From contig NZ_JAUYSS010000015.1 of assembly GCF_030695525.1 (NCBI RefSeq), positions 1-62,347 of the forward strand: 62,347 nt of DNA. Reading direction: 5' to 3'. The notes under the pieces were generated by a model, which saw nothing but the letters and a program-made list of their open reading frames with translations, made no database searches and had not been told where the DNA came from. This document shows, in pieces, positions 16,573 to 24,832 of this stretch (position 1 is its first letter; each line of letters opens with the position of its first letter). This DNA is from Daejeonella sp. Its GTDB lineage: Bacteria; Bacteroidota; Bacteroidia; Sphingobacteriales; Sphingobacteriaceae. The position numbers and the translations under genes are program-made.

Positions 16573-16604
16573 TATCTCATGTCTCATATCTCATATCTCA
16601 TATT
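16573..16604. repeat. Heptanucleotide array (TATCTCA type) overlapping a stop codon
   Basis: Four to five units, TATCTCA, TGTCTCA, TATCTCA, TATCTCA and then TATTTTG, lie in the 75-base gap between two genes. The array reaches into the end of the sugar isomerase gene, so its TGA stop codon is part of the last repeat unit. Confidence 0.7.
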
Positions 16605-17515
16605 TTGGCAACCAAATCTTTGAAAGCAGTCAATTGTTCTTTCATAGCGCTTAGCCTGTCGGTCGGTGTAGAACTTGCTTCGAGTAGTATCCATCCTTTA
16701 TAGTTTATCCCTGCAAAAAGGTTAAAAAGTTTCTGATAGGGGTAATCATTCGCATTTAATTCACGAACATGTACCGTATCACCGATCCATTGTTTTACCA
16801 TATTAAAGTTGCCCTCAATGCCGGGAGGATTCAGGTCGACAGGATTACTGTTCCAGCAGATTTTAACATTGGGCTGAATTACCTGATCAAAAATTGCTTT
16901 CATATTGGGTAATTCCTGTGTAATTAGTCCATGCGCTTCAACTCTAACTATTAAACCATAATCTCCGGCAAATTTTCCAACCTCATTCAATGAATCAGCA
17001 ATCTGGGCAATGGTCCTTTCTCTTGGCACCCCGGCAGGGAGGTTATTAGGCTTCACTTTAATCCCGCTTGCCCCGATGTCTTTACAAAGCTTAATATATT
17101 CCTTAGTCTGTTCAATATTCTGACGGAGTATGGTCTGATCAGGGTTATGGTATTCAAAATTCGATCCGTATCCAACACAAGTCACCGGACTATCAGCAAA
17201 TCTTTTTTTCACCTCGATTCGCTGTGTAGCGTTAAGACTGGCCTCAACACCATGTGCATGCTGGGTACGAAGCTCTACCCCCAGAAAACCTGTCTTCTCG
17301 CAGTTGGAAATAACAGTGGGCAAATCCCAATCCTTACCCCACTGATAGGTAACCAGACCAAATTTCATTGCTGATTCTTTTATATTTAAGCCTGAATCAG
17401 AATCGATGTGGCTGTTGGCATCAAGTTTTGATGCATAAGATGCGGCACCACCTATTACGAGTCCGGCTCCTACAGTCAGGCTCTCCTTAATAAAATTTCT
17501 ACGATTATTATTCAT
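16598..17515 (-). CDS. Tat-exported sugar phosphate isomerase/epimerase-like protein
   Basis: A 305-residue TIM-barrel protein of the xylose-isomerase-like/AP-endonuclease-2 superfamily. It begins with a twin-arginine signal (NNRRNFIKESLTVGAG, hydrophobic to about residue 28). Barrel strands include MKFGLVTYQWG, FLGVELRTQHAHGVE, GLIVRVEAHG, VKICWNSNPVDLNPPG and GWILLEASS. The Glu, Asp, His and Glu positions typical of divalent-metal ligands are partly visible (VELR, EAHG, LEAS). The usual Asp of the W-D motif is replaced by Asn (CWNSNPVD). Exported relatives act as keto-sugar epimerases or lyases with Gfo/Idh/MocA partners. This is the promoter-proximal gene of the sugar locus. Exact reaction unknown. 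Confidence 0.8.
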   Translation of the reverse strand: MNNNRRNFIKESLTVGAGLVIGGAASYASKLDANSHIDSDSGLNIKESAMKFGLVTYQWGKDWDLPTVISNCEKTGFLGVELRTQHAHGVEASLNATQRIEVKKRFADSPVTCVGYGSNFEYHNPDQTILRQNIEQTKEYIKLCKDIGASGIKVKPNNLPAGVPRERTIAQIADSLNEVGKFAGDYGLIVRVEAHGLITQELPNMKAIFDQVIQPNVKICWNSNPVDLNPPGIEGNFNMVKQWIGDTVHVRELNANDYPYQKLFNLFAGINYKGWILLEASSTPTDRLSAMKEQLTAFKDLVAKI

Positions 17516-17662
17516 TTCTAAAAGCTTGTATCGTTAAGGTATACATAAGTTAAAATATTTTAATCGATTTCAAATAAAGAAATGAAACTAAAATTTTCGT
17601 ATCAAAGACAATATTTAATAATTAGGTAAAGTCGTCTTAACTATAAATAGATATTAAACAAA

Positions 17663-17670
17663 TAGCTTTG
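17663..17670 (+). promoter_or_regulatory. Possible Bacteroidota -7 promoter element (TAnnTTTG)
   Basis: TAGCTTTG matches the Bacteroidota -7 consensus TAnnTTTG. It lies only seven bases ahead of the ATG at 17678, which would give a nearly leaderless transcript. No clear TTG -33 partner was fixed, so this is a weak call. Confidence 0.3.
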
Positions 17671-17677
17671 TCTTGCT

Positions 17678-19264
17678 ATGAAAAAATTTATAACCCAGAT
17701 TAAACACGCAATCCTTCTGCTTCTTCCAGCGGTTAATGCCTCTCGCCCCTTCGTTTTCACAAATTATATTTTCCTGATAATGGCCCTGCAAATACCGGTC
17801 ATTTCAAATGGGCAGACCAAAACAACTGATCTCAGAACACTAATTGTATTCTTTGATGGCTTGCGACCTGATTACATTACGGCTGAAAATATGCCCAATC
17901 TTTATGCATTTAAACAGAAGGCAGTTTATGGCAAAAACCACCATAGTGTTTTCCCTACAGTTACCCGGGTCAATGCATCTTCTTATGCTACAGGAAGTTA
18001 CCCGGGCACACATGGTTTGATGGGAAATAGTGTTTACATCCCGCAGGCAGACAAAACAAAGGCCCTGAATACGGGAAATGCATCAGAAATTGATGAAATA
18101 AGCAAAGCAACCAATGATCAGGTCTTAACTGCAGTTTCATTGGGAGAACTGATGCAGCAGAGCGGATCCAGTATGATGGTCTTTAGTTCTGGCACAAGCG
18201 GACAGGCACTCATGCAAAATCATAAAATCAGTGGGGGCGCTGTAATAAACCCATCAATGATCAGACCTGAATCAATGAAAGAAAAGGTCATGACTGAAAT
18301 TGGTACTGTTGAGTCTCTGGGTGGAAAACATGTGTGGATCGCTAATGCCTTAATGAAATATGGCTTACGATTAGATGGGCCGAAAGTGAGTGCGATATGG
18401 TTTGGTGATCCGGATGGAACCGCACACCGTGATGGTATCGGGGCAGCAACTTCCATGGCTGCAATTAAGACTGTAGATGAGCAATTCGGAAGAATCCTTA
18501 AAGATCTGGAAAGCAAAGGCCTTGATAAGAATTTCAATATTCTAATTTCCTCAGACCATGGCTTTGTTACAGATATTGGCAAGATAGGACTGGCTGATTT
18601 TTTAATTGAAAAAGGATTAAAGAAAGATGAAACTTCGGATGATGTTATACTTGCCGGGGGAGCTGTATATGTAAAGGATCATGATGAGGAATTGATCAAA
18701 AAAATTGTAGCAGCATTGCAGCAAGAGGAATGGGTTGGCGGAATTTTTACCCGTTCTAAAAAAACCGGGGATACACAAGGATGGGTTCCAGGAACTTTAT
18801 CATTCGATGCTATTCATTGGGCCCACCCGGAGCGATCCGGTGATATCCTGGTGGATGTAAACTGGAATGATGATAAAAATGCTGCGGGTTACGCCGGATC
18901 AAGCTTTGCAAGGGGTGTGGCGGGTCACGGTGGATTCAGTCCTTATGAAGTACATATCGCCCTAATGGCTTATGGTCCAAGCTTCAAAAAAGCAATTGAA
19001 ACTGATTTACCTAGTTCAAATGTCGATCTGGTGCCAACTATCCTGCATCTGCACAACATCGATATTCCCAAACAAATGGATGGAAGGGTAATGTATGAAC
19101 TTTTAAACGAAAAAACTCCGGCTTCAGCTCCTGAACGAGCCAAAATCAACACAATTGAAGCCCGTACAGATATTCCTGGAGGTAAATACAGGTTAATTCT
19201 TGAGCAATCAATCCTGGGAAAATATATTTATTTGAACAGTGCAAAAGTGATTAGGGAAAAATAA
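17678..19264 (+). CDS. Exported alkaline-phosphatase-superfamily phosphodiesterase
   Basis: A 528-residue ectonucleotide pyrophosphatase/phosphodiesterase-like protein. The first 45 residues contain one or two hydrophobic segments (HAILLLLPAV and FLIMALQIPVISNGQ) that act as signal or anchor. Metal-binding and catalytic positions are visible: Asp in LIVFFDGLRPDYI, the nucleophile Thr in FPTVTRVNASSYATG, Asp in WFGDPDGTAHRDG, SDHG in ISSDHGFVTDIG and His in RGVAGHGGFSPYE. The nucleophile context fits the nucleotide pyrophosphatase/phosphodiesterase group better than true alkaline phosphatase. It is transcribed divergently from the sugar locus. It could release phosphate or process sugar nucleotides in the periplasm. 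Substrate not known. Confidence 0.85.
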   Translation: MKKFITQIKHAILLLLPAVNASRPFVFTNYIFLIMALQIPVISNGQTKTTDLRTLIVFFDGLRPDYITAENMPNLYAFKQKAVYGKNHHSVFPTVTRVNASSYATGSYPGTHGLMGNSVYIPQADKTKALNTGNASEIDEISKATNDQVLTAVSLGELMQQSGSSMMVFSSGTSGQALMQNHKISGGAVINPSMIRPESMKEKVMTEIGTVESLGGKHVWIANALMKYGLRLDGPKVSAIWFGDPDGTAHRDGIGAATSMAAIKTVDEQFGRILKDLESKGLDKNFNILISSDHGFVTDIGKIGLADFLIEKGLKKDETSDDVILAGGAVYVKDHDEELIKKIVAALQQEEWVGGIFTRSKKTGDTQGWVPGTLSFDAIHWAHPERSGDILVDVNWNDDKNAAGYAGSSFARGVAGHGGFSPYEVHIALMAYGPSFKKAIETDLPSSNVDLVPTILHLHNIDIPKQMDGRVMYELLNEKTPASAPERAKINTIEARTDIPGGKYRLILEQSILGKYIYLNSAKVIREK

Positions 19265-19477
19265 TATTAAGCAGTTTTTATAATCTGGAAAATCCTGACT
19301 CAATGGGTCTGATATAACTTATAACCTTCAAATTTCATTAATTGAATTATAGGACTTCACGATTAATAGACCTTTCTTATTGTTTGATATCGCATTGCAA
19401 CATTTATTTTTCAAGTTTTAGTTGCATTATATTATCAAAAAAAAATATTAAATTAGAGTATAACAAAAAATAAGCTT

Positions 19478-19789
19478 ATGAAAAAGTACCTCATGTTTCT
19501 TGGAGTTGTTTTATGTTTGACAGCTGCTGCCAATGTAATTGACAAAGGTAAATGGACTGGCTTTATCAGTGATGAACACTGTGGAATTAAGGGAAATAAT
19601 AAAGGTCATGCTTCCTGTGCCAAAAGCTGTGTAAGTGGTGGATCTAAAGCCGTATTTGTAGTTGGCGACAAAGTTTATGCAATCAGTAATCCTAAAAAAG
19701 TTGAAAATTTTATCGGCGACGAGGTAAGCATTACTGGCAGCATGACTAAAAATGTTCTGGAAATAGAAACAATCAAAATCAAGAAATAA
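19478..19789 (+). CDS. Small exported cysteine-containing protein
   Basis: A 103-residue protein with a signal peptide (MKKYLMFLGVVLCLTAAANV) and a short mature domain. It opens with WTGFISDEHCGIKG, then HASCAKSCVSGGSKAVFVV, and ends with a small beta-rich part (VSITGSMTKNVLEIETIKIK). Three Cys with His and Asp in the pattern D-x-H-C...H-x-x-C-x-x-x-C could bind a metal or form disulfides; a related arrangement is seen in small periplasmic DUF5818-like proteins. Function is not known. A hairpin terminator follows, so it is probably expressed alone. Confidence 0.7.
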   Translation: MKKYLMFLGVVLCLTAAANVIDKGKWTGFISDEHCGIKGNNKGHASCAKSCVSGGSKAVFVVGDKVYAISNPKKVENFIGDEVSITGSMTKNVLEIETIKIKK

Positions 19790-19832
19790 CTATATCCATA
19801 AGGATATTGGGTATTGATTCTGATTGATAGCC

Positions 19833-19870
19833 ACACTCATAAATTACCTGTAATTTATGAGGTGTTTTTG
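19833..19870 (+). terminator. Hairpin terminator after the small exported protein gene
   Basis: Inverted arms CACTCATAAATTAC and GTAATTTATGAGGTG (one mismatch) flank a two-base loop and are followed by TTTTT. It starts 44 bases after the stop at 19789. The stem is long but AT-rich. Confidence 0.7.
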
Positions 19871-20212
19871 TGCATTAATTAATAATCCTAAATTTTAATA
19901 TTCCCGCAGTCTGGTTCTACATCAAAGCATCATTTCTTTTGCCTTCGAATCCCAATTTCGTTGCTCATCAGTTGTATGAGAGTCAGGCGACCTATTTTTA
20001 ATCCTTATAATCTAAAGCAAATCATGATGAATGATAGCAATACTGCTATGAATCATAGTCTTATATGACATTGGTCATTTCTTTTAACTATAAAAAGTTA
20101 CATTTTGCTGATTGTGTGTTAAAGGTAAGTTCATCCGAAATTTTCATTTAACATGGATAAAAGCATTTTAATAGGTTCCAGTTACAAACAAAAGTAAAAA
20201 AACCCTAAAAAT
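19871..20212. other. Upstream region of the stress block
   Basis: No gene is seen. The region contains two inverted repeats (ATAGCA-ATAC-TGCTAT at 20034-20049 and ATGAC-ATTG-GTCAT at 20065-20078), both plausible operator-like sites ahead of the universal stress protein gene. Confidence 0.5.
20065..20078. promoter_or_regulatory. Palindrome ATGAC-N4-GTCAT upstream of the stress block
   Basis: A perfect inverted repeat, ATGACATTGGTCAT, 135 bases before the universal stress protein start. Its size suits a dimeric regulator of CRP/FNR type, but the half-site is not the classical TTGAT or TGTGA, so the binding protein cannot be named. Confidence 0.4.
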
Positions 20213-21061
20213 ATGATAAAGCTACTCATCCCAACCGATTTCTCTGACAACGCCCTGAAGGCGGTAGAGTATGTTATGGAGATTGCAAAAATTTCTGAGA
20301 CAACTATTTATTTATTGAATGTTATTGAACCCATCCCTAACAGCATCAGGCAACCTTATGCAGGGCTTGAAAAACTGGAAAAAGAAATTGTTAACAACAG
20401 GCTTAGTGAACTCAATGCATTGCAGAAATCCATTGTCCAACAATACCCGGATATAAAAATAGAATCTGAAGTAGTTAGAGGGACAATCATCACTTCTGTT
20501 CTTGATTTTGCAGAGAGCAAGCAGGTTGATTTGATTGTAATGGGAACCAAAGGTGCCACGGGGTTGCAGGAAATTTTTATGGGCAGTGTTTCTGCAGGCA
20601 CTATTGGCCAAAGCAAAATACCGGTATTGACTATACCGCATGACTATATTTTTGAAGTGCCCGATGGCATATTATTTGCCACCAATCGCTTTGAAGAAAA
20701 CACTGAGTTGCTGAATAAGATTGTTGAAATAGCAAACCTTTTTTCTGCAAGCATTCATGTAGTTGTATTTGTAGATACCGATACTGCAGAAGCCGCTGAT
20801 TATATCCAAAACACAAGGCAATTAACTAATTACCTGGTTTTTTTAAAGACGGCCTTTCCGGGCATTACCTTTAAAGCTGAACTCCTGGAAGGAAGTGTAT
20901 TTGAGGAGATTATAGAAAATTACAATACAAAAAACGAAGTGGATATTATTGCAATGATAACCTATCCCAAGAGTTTTTGGGAAAGGCTAGTGAAAAAAAG
21001 TATGACAAAGAAAATGGCTTTTCATTCAAAGATTCCTGTACTGGCAATTCCGGCAAAATAA
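20213..21061 (+). CDS. Tandem-domain universal stress protein
   Basis: A 282-residue protein made of two UspA domains. The first (about 1-145) begins KLLIPTDFSDNALKAVEYV and contains an ATP-binding signature G-TK-G-ATGLQEIFM-GS followed by SAGTIGQSKIPVLTIP. The second (about 150-282) keeps the fold (SIHVVVFVDTD, VDIIAMITYPKSF, HSKIPVLAIPAK) but lacks the G-x2-G-x9-GS motif, so only one half seems able to bind ATP. Such proteins help survival under energy or oxygen limitation. It is the first gene of a plus-strand run with PEP synthase and SPFH proteins. Confidence 0.88.
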   Translation: MIKLLIPTDFSDNALKAVEYVMEIAKISETTIYLLNVIEPIPNSIRQPYAGLEKLEKEIVNNRLSELNALQKSIVQQYPDIKIESEVVRGTIITSVLDFAESKQVDLIVMGTKGATGLQEIFMGSVSAGTIGQSKIPVLTIPHDYIFEVPDGILFATNRFEENTELLNKIVEIANLFSASIHVVVFVDTDTAEAADYIQNTRQLTNYLVFLKTAFPGITFKAELLEGSVFEEIIENYNTKNEVDIIAMITYPKSFWERLVKKSMTKKMAFHSKIPVLAIPAK

Positions 21062-21516
21062 AACAGTTGCCTGAAAAAGAAATTACCTTTCATGCACCTA
21101 TTATGCCGCTTTATGAAAAAAAATAATAAAATCACAGTATAAAAAAGAAGAGACACGAAGGCCAAGACAGCATTAGGGAAAAGAGTTGGAATAACCTATG
21201 CATAAATACCCCCATTAAATTAACTGTATATTTATAAAAGGGATAGAAGTACCGGCCAAATTTCATACACTCCTGAAATAGCATTACACTTTTGGCTTGA
21301 TTTTGCAACAAAGGGCTATCCTTTTTCATGTTTTTACAAGGATGGAAAGCAACCCTTTGGCAAAAGGAATGGTCTGGGAAGTATAAAACCTTGTTTAATT
21401 ATACCGAAAGAGGTAAAATCAAAGAGTTGTAAAATGGTAAGGATTAATAATAAACAAAGAATCCAAAAGCCACTCCTTCGGAGTTGGGATTGCGGAGGCT
21501 TCTAAAAGACAAAAGA
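21062..21516. other. Gap before PEP synthase, no clear gene
   Basis: No intact gene is recognised. A frame ending ATLWQKEWSGKYKTL...KIKEL at about 21432 looks protein-like but has no start or recognised family, and may be the tail of a degraded gene. The stretch from 21484 to 21516 is in frame with PEP synthase but reads MGLRRLLKDKR, which does not belong to that family. Confidence 0.35.
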
Positions 21517-23907
21517 ATGAGCGCATATATCATTCCCTTTAATAAAATCAATCTCACCCACCTGCCCGAAGTAGGTGGCAAGAATGCGTCACTTGGTGAA
21601 ATGTTCAATAAACTTCATCCATTGGGGATTGAAGTGCCGGATGGCTTTGCTGTTACAGTTGAAAGCTACCGTCATTTCCTTTCGCATAATAAGATTGAAT
21701 CTACACTCAGTCAGTTATTAAAGTTGATTGATAGTAAGTCACTGTCCAATCTTCCTCAGATTGCTTTGCAGTGCAGAACCCTTGTAATTAAAGCAGTGAT
21801 TCCTGATGAAGTGAAGAAAGAAATTCTGAATGCCTACCGTCAATTATCGGGCAATCAACACAATTTATCAGTTGCAGTACGCAGCAGTGCAACGGCAGAA
21901 GATTTACCAACTGCCAGCTTTGCCGGGCAACATGATTCTTTTCTCAATATTCGTGGCGAAGAAAATTTATTAAGTGCAGTACATAAGTGTTATGTATCTC
22001 TGTTTAACGACCGTGCAATAAAGTACCGGATTGATAATGGCTTTGAACATATGCAGGTAGGTTTATCTGTAGGTGTGCAGTACATGGTGCGTTCAGATGA
22101 AGGTTGTGCCGGTGTAATTTTTACTATTGACCCAGAGAGCGGATTTGAAAATGCCATTTATTTAACAGGAGCCTGGGGCCTTGGTGAAAATGTGGTGCAG
22201 GGAGCTGTAACACCTGATGAATACTGGGTGTTCAAGCCAACACTTGCAGAAGGAAAGAACGCCATCATCAGCCGAAAAAAAGGAGAAAAGGAGCACACAA
22301 TGGTATATGATGAAACAGGTGAAACAGGTAGACCGGTTAAAAATATTGATACGCCTTTACATAAACGCAGCTCCTGGATTTTGTCGGACAGTGAGGTATT
22401 GCAGTTGGCTCTTTGGAGTTATGAAATAGAAAAACATTATGCTCTGGCAATGGATATTGAATGGGGCAAAGATGGCATCACCAATAAAATATACATACTT
22501 CAGGCAAGACCAGAAACCGTTCATTCGCAAAGGGAACATGGTAAAGTTTATACCTATAAATTGAAGGAAAAAGGCAAGCTTATTTGTAAAGGAAAAGCAG
22601 TAGGTAAAAAAATAATCAGTGGTCGTGCTTGTATCATTCATTCCCTCAGTGAAGCACATAAATTGCAACAGGGAGATATTTTAATTGCTGACATTACCAA
22701 CCCCGACTGGAATTCACTTTTACGAAAAGCGGTTAGCATTGTAACCAATAAGGGTGGCCGTACAAGTCATTCAGCAATTGTAGCACGTGAATTAGGCATA
22801 GCAGCAATTGTTGGTACGGGCAATGCAACACAATTAATCAATGACGGACAGATAATCACAGTAGCCAATATTGAAGGCGACGAAGGAAATGTATTTGAGG
22901 GTATGGTGCCGTTTGAAGTCATGACAGATGATTTATCAAAAGTTCCAAAAACAGATACTACACCGTTATTTATACTGGCTGATCCAGACAGGGCCTTTGA
23001 ACTCTCACACTATCCTGCGAAAGGTGTTGGCTTATTAAGAATGGAATTTATTATTAACAACAGTATCCTTATTCACCCGATGGCATTGGTACAGTTCGAT
23101 CAGCTTCCGGAAAGCCCGGTAAAAAGTACCATAGCACAAATTACAAGTGGATATAAAAGCAAAACGGAATATTTTGTTCATCAATTGGCCGAGTCAATTG
23201 CAAAAGTTGCCGCAGCATTTTATCCAAACCAGGTTATTCTTCGGATGAGTGATTTTAAAACCAATGAATATGCATCACTTATCGGCGGGCAATTTTATGA
23301 GCCGAAAGAAGAAAACCCCATGATAGGTTTCCGTGGTGCATCACGTTACTACGACCAACGGTATTTGCCTGGCTTTGGATTGGAATGTGAGGCGGTATTA
23401 AGAGTAAGAAATGAAATGGGACTCAGTAATGTAAAAGTGATGATTCCTTTTTGCCGTACTGTAAAAGAAGCAGAGAAAGTTTTACAAACAATGGAAACAT
23501 TCGGATTAAAACGAGGTGAAAACGGACTGGAAATATTTGTAATGATTGAGATACCCAGCAATGTGATACTGGCTGATAAGTTTGCAAAATTGTTTGATGG
23601 CTTTTCCATTGGCTCTAACGACCTGACACAGTTAACCCTGGGGCTCGACAGGGATTCAGAAATAGTAAGTCATCTATTTAATGAGAATGATGAAGCAGTA
23701 ACTACCATGATTGCACAGGCCATTGCAGCAGCTAAAAATGCAGGCATCAAAATTGGTTTGTGTGGCCAGGCACCGAGCGATTTTCCTGAGTTTTCACAAT
23801 TTCTGGTAGAGCAGGGTATTGATTCCATTTCCTTTACTCCAGATGCACTATTAAAGGGAATAGAAAATATTTCAAAAGCTGAATTGAAAATGAATTTAAT
23901 AAAATAA
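21517..23907 (+). CDS. ppsA: Phosphoenolpyruvate synthase
   Basis: A 796-residue enzyme that makes PEP from pyruvate, ATP and water, the first step of gluconeogenesis from pyruvate. The start is set at the ATG giving MSAYIIPFNKINLTHL, which is the family's usual opening (F-x-x-L-x-x-x-D/H-LPEVGGKNASLGEM); the frame opens 33 bases earlier. Domains: ATP-grasp N-terminal (AVRSSATAEDLPTASFAGQ near residues 115-133), phosphohistidine domain with the catalytic His in GGRTSHSAIVARELG (about residue 425), and the C-terminal PEP/pyruvate TIM barrel ending GLCGQAPSDFPEFSQFLVEQG. All key motifs are present. Confidence 0.92.
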   Translation: MSAYIIPFNKINLTHLPEVGGKNASLGEMFNKLHPLGIEVPDGFAVTVESYRHFLSHNKIESTLSQLLKLIDSKSLSNLPQIALQCRTLVIKAVIPDEVKKEILNAYRQLSGNQHNLSVAVRSSATAEDLPTASFAGQHDSFLNIRGEENLLSAVHKCYVSLFNDRAIKYRIDNGFEHMQVGLSVGVQYMVRSDEGCAGVIFTIDPESGFENAIYLTGAWGLGENVVQGAVTPDEYWVFKPTLAEGKNAIISRKKGEKEHTMVYDETGETGRPVKNIDTPLHKRSSWILSDSEVLQLALWSYEIEKHYALAMDIEWGKDGITNKIYILQARPETVHSQREHGKVYTYKLKEKGKLICKGKAVGKKIISGRACIIHSLSEAHKLQQGDILIADITNPDWNSLLRKAVSIVTNKGGRTSHSAIVARELGIAAIVGTGNATQLINDGQIITVANIEGDEGNVFEGMVPFEVMTDDLSKVPKTDTTPLFILADPDRAFELSHYPAKGVGLLRMEFIINNSILIHPMALVQFDQLPESPVKSTIAQITSGYKSKTEYFVHQLAESIAKVAAAFYPNQVILRMSDFKTNEYASLIGGQFYEPKEENPMIGFRGASRYYDQRYLPGFGLECEAVLRVRNEMGLSNVKVMIPFCRTVKEAEKVLQTMETFGLKRGENGLEIFVMIEIPSNVILADKFAKLFDGFSIGSNDLTQLTLGLDRDSEIVSHLFNENDEAVTTMIAQAIAAAKNAGIKIGLCGQAPSDFPEFSQFLVEQGIDSISFTPDALLKGIENISKAELKMNLIK

Positions 23908-23938
23908 TTTTTATACAGTTTAAAAAAAGGAGGCACAA

Positions 23939-24811
23939 ATGGACACCCCAACTGAAATGAACAACATTATCTTATACATCGCAGGCGCTGTATTATTGAT
24001 TTTTTTTAGCGGTATTAAAATAGTAAGACCCACACAAAGGGGGCTGATAGAACGCCTTGGGAAATACCGAAAGTTTGCACTCCCCGGGTTTCACTGGATT
24101 ATACCGGTAATTGACAGGATGTTTTTGGTAAATGTTACCGAGCAGATGGTCGATGCCGAGCCACAGGAAATCATCACCAACGATAACCTGAATGCCAGCG
24201 TAGATGCTGTGGTTTATTTTAAAGTACTGGAAGAAGAAGAGAACGTAAAAAACTCCCAATATTATGTTAACGATTATAAATCGCAGATAATAAACCTTTC
24301 CCGTACTACACTCAGGAATATTATTGGAACGCTCACTTTAAAGTCTGCCAACAGCGAAAGGAATAAAATTAATTCTGAGTTTCACAAAACACTATCTGAT
24401 GAAACAAAGAACTGGGGAATTACCATTGTACGGACTGAACTGAAACAGATTGACCCACCAAAAGATGTGCAGGAAACCATGAACAAGGTAGTAAAAGCAG
24501 AAAATGAAAAAATAGCGGCCGTTGATTACGCCACTGCTGCTGAAACAGTTGCTGATGGTGTAAAACGGGCAAAAATAAAAGAAGCGGAAGGCACAAAACA
24601 ATCAAAAATTTTGAATGCCGAAGGCGAGGCTGAAGCCATTAAACTGGTAAATGAAGCTGCGGATAAATATTTTACAGGCAATGCACAATTATTAAAAAAA
24701 CTGGAAACCGTTGAGGCATCACTTAAATCCAATGCAAAAATTGTTGTGCCAACAGGAACAGAATTAGTGAATGTTATAGGAGAAATGGCCGGTGTGATGC
24801 CATTAAAGTAA
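23939..24811 (+). CDS. SPFH/band-7 membrane scaffold protein, copy 1
   Basis: A 290-residue stomatin-like protein. A single N-terminal hydrophobic segment (about 8-24, IILYIAGAVLLIFFSG) anchors it. The SPFH domain follows (VRPTQRGLIERLGKYRKF, PGFHWIIPVIDRMFLVN, QEIITNDNLNASVDAVVYFKV). A long charged coiled coil (about 185-250, AENEKIAAVDYATAAETVADG and EAEAIKLVNEAADKYF) comes next, then GTELVNVIGEMAGVMP. Such proteins form oligomeric rafts and often work with membrane proteases. A strong Shine-Dalgarno sequence (AAGGAGG) lies just before the ATG, unlike most genes here. It is adjacent to a near-identical paralogue. Confidence 0.9.
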   Translation: MDTPTEMNNIILYIAGAVLLIFFSGIKIVRPTQRGLIERLGKYRKFALPGFHWIIPVIDRMFLVNVTEQMVDAEPQEIITNDNLNASVDAVVYFKVLEEEENVKNSQYYVNDYKSQIINLSRTTLRNIIGTLTLKSANSERNKINSEFHKTLSDETKNWGITIVRTELKQIDPPKDVQETMNKVVKAENEKIAAVDYATAAETVADGVKRAKIKEAEGTKQSKILNAEGEAEAIKLVNEAADKYFTGNAQLLKKLETVEASLKSNAKIVVPTGTELVNVIGEMAGVMPLK

Positions 24812-24832
24812 AATCTAAGAAAGGAGATACAA

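Noticed and set aside
21132-21329. A 65-residue minus-strand frame before PEP synthase
   Set aside because: It has no family resemblance and sits in AT-rich DNA; I see no supporting signal.
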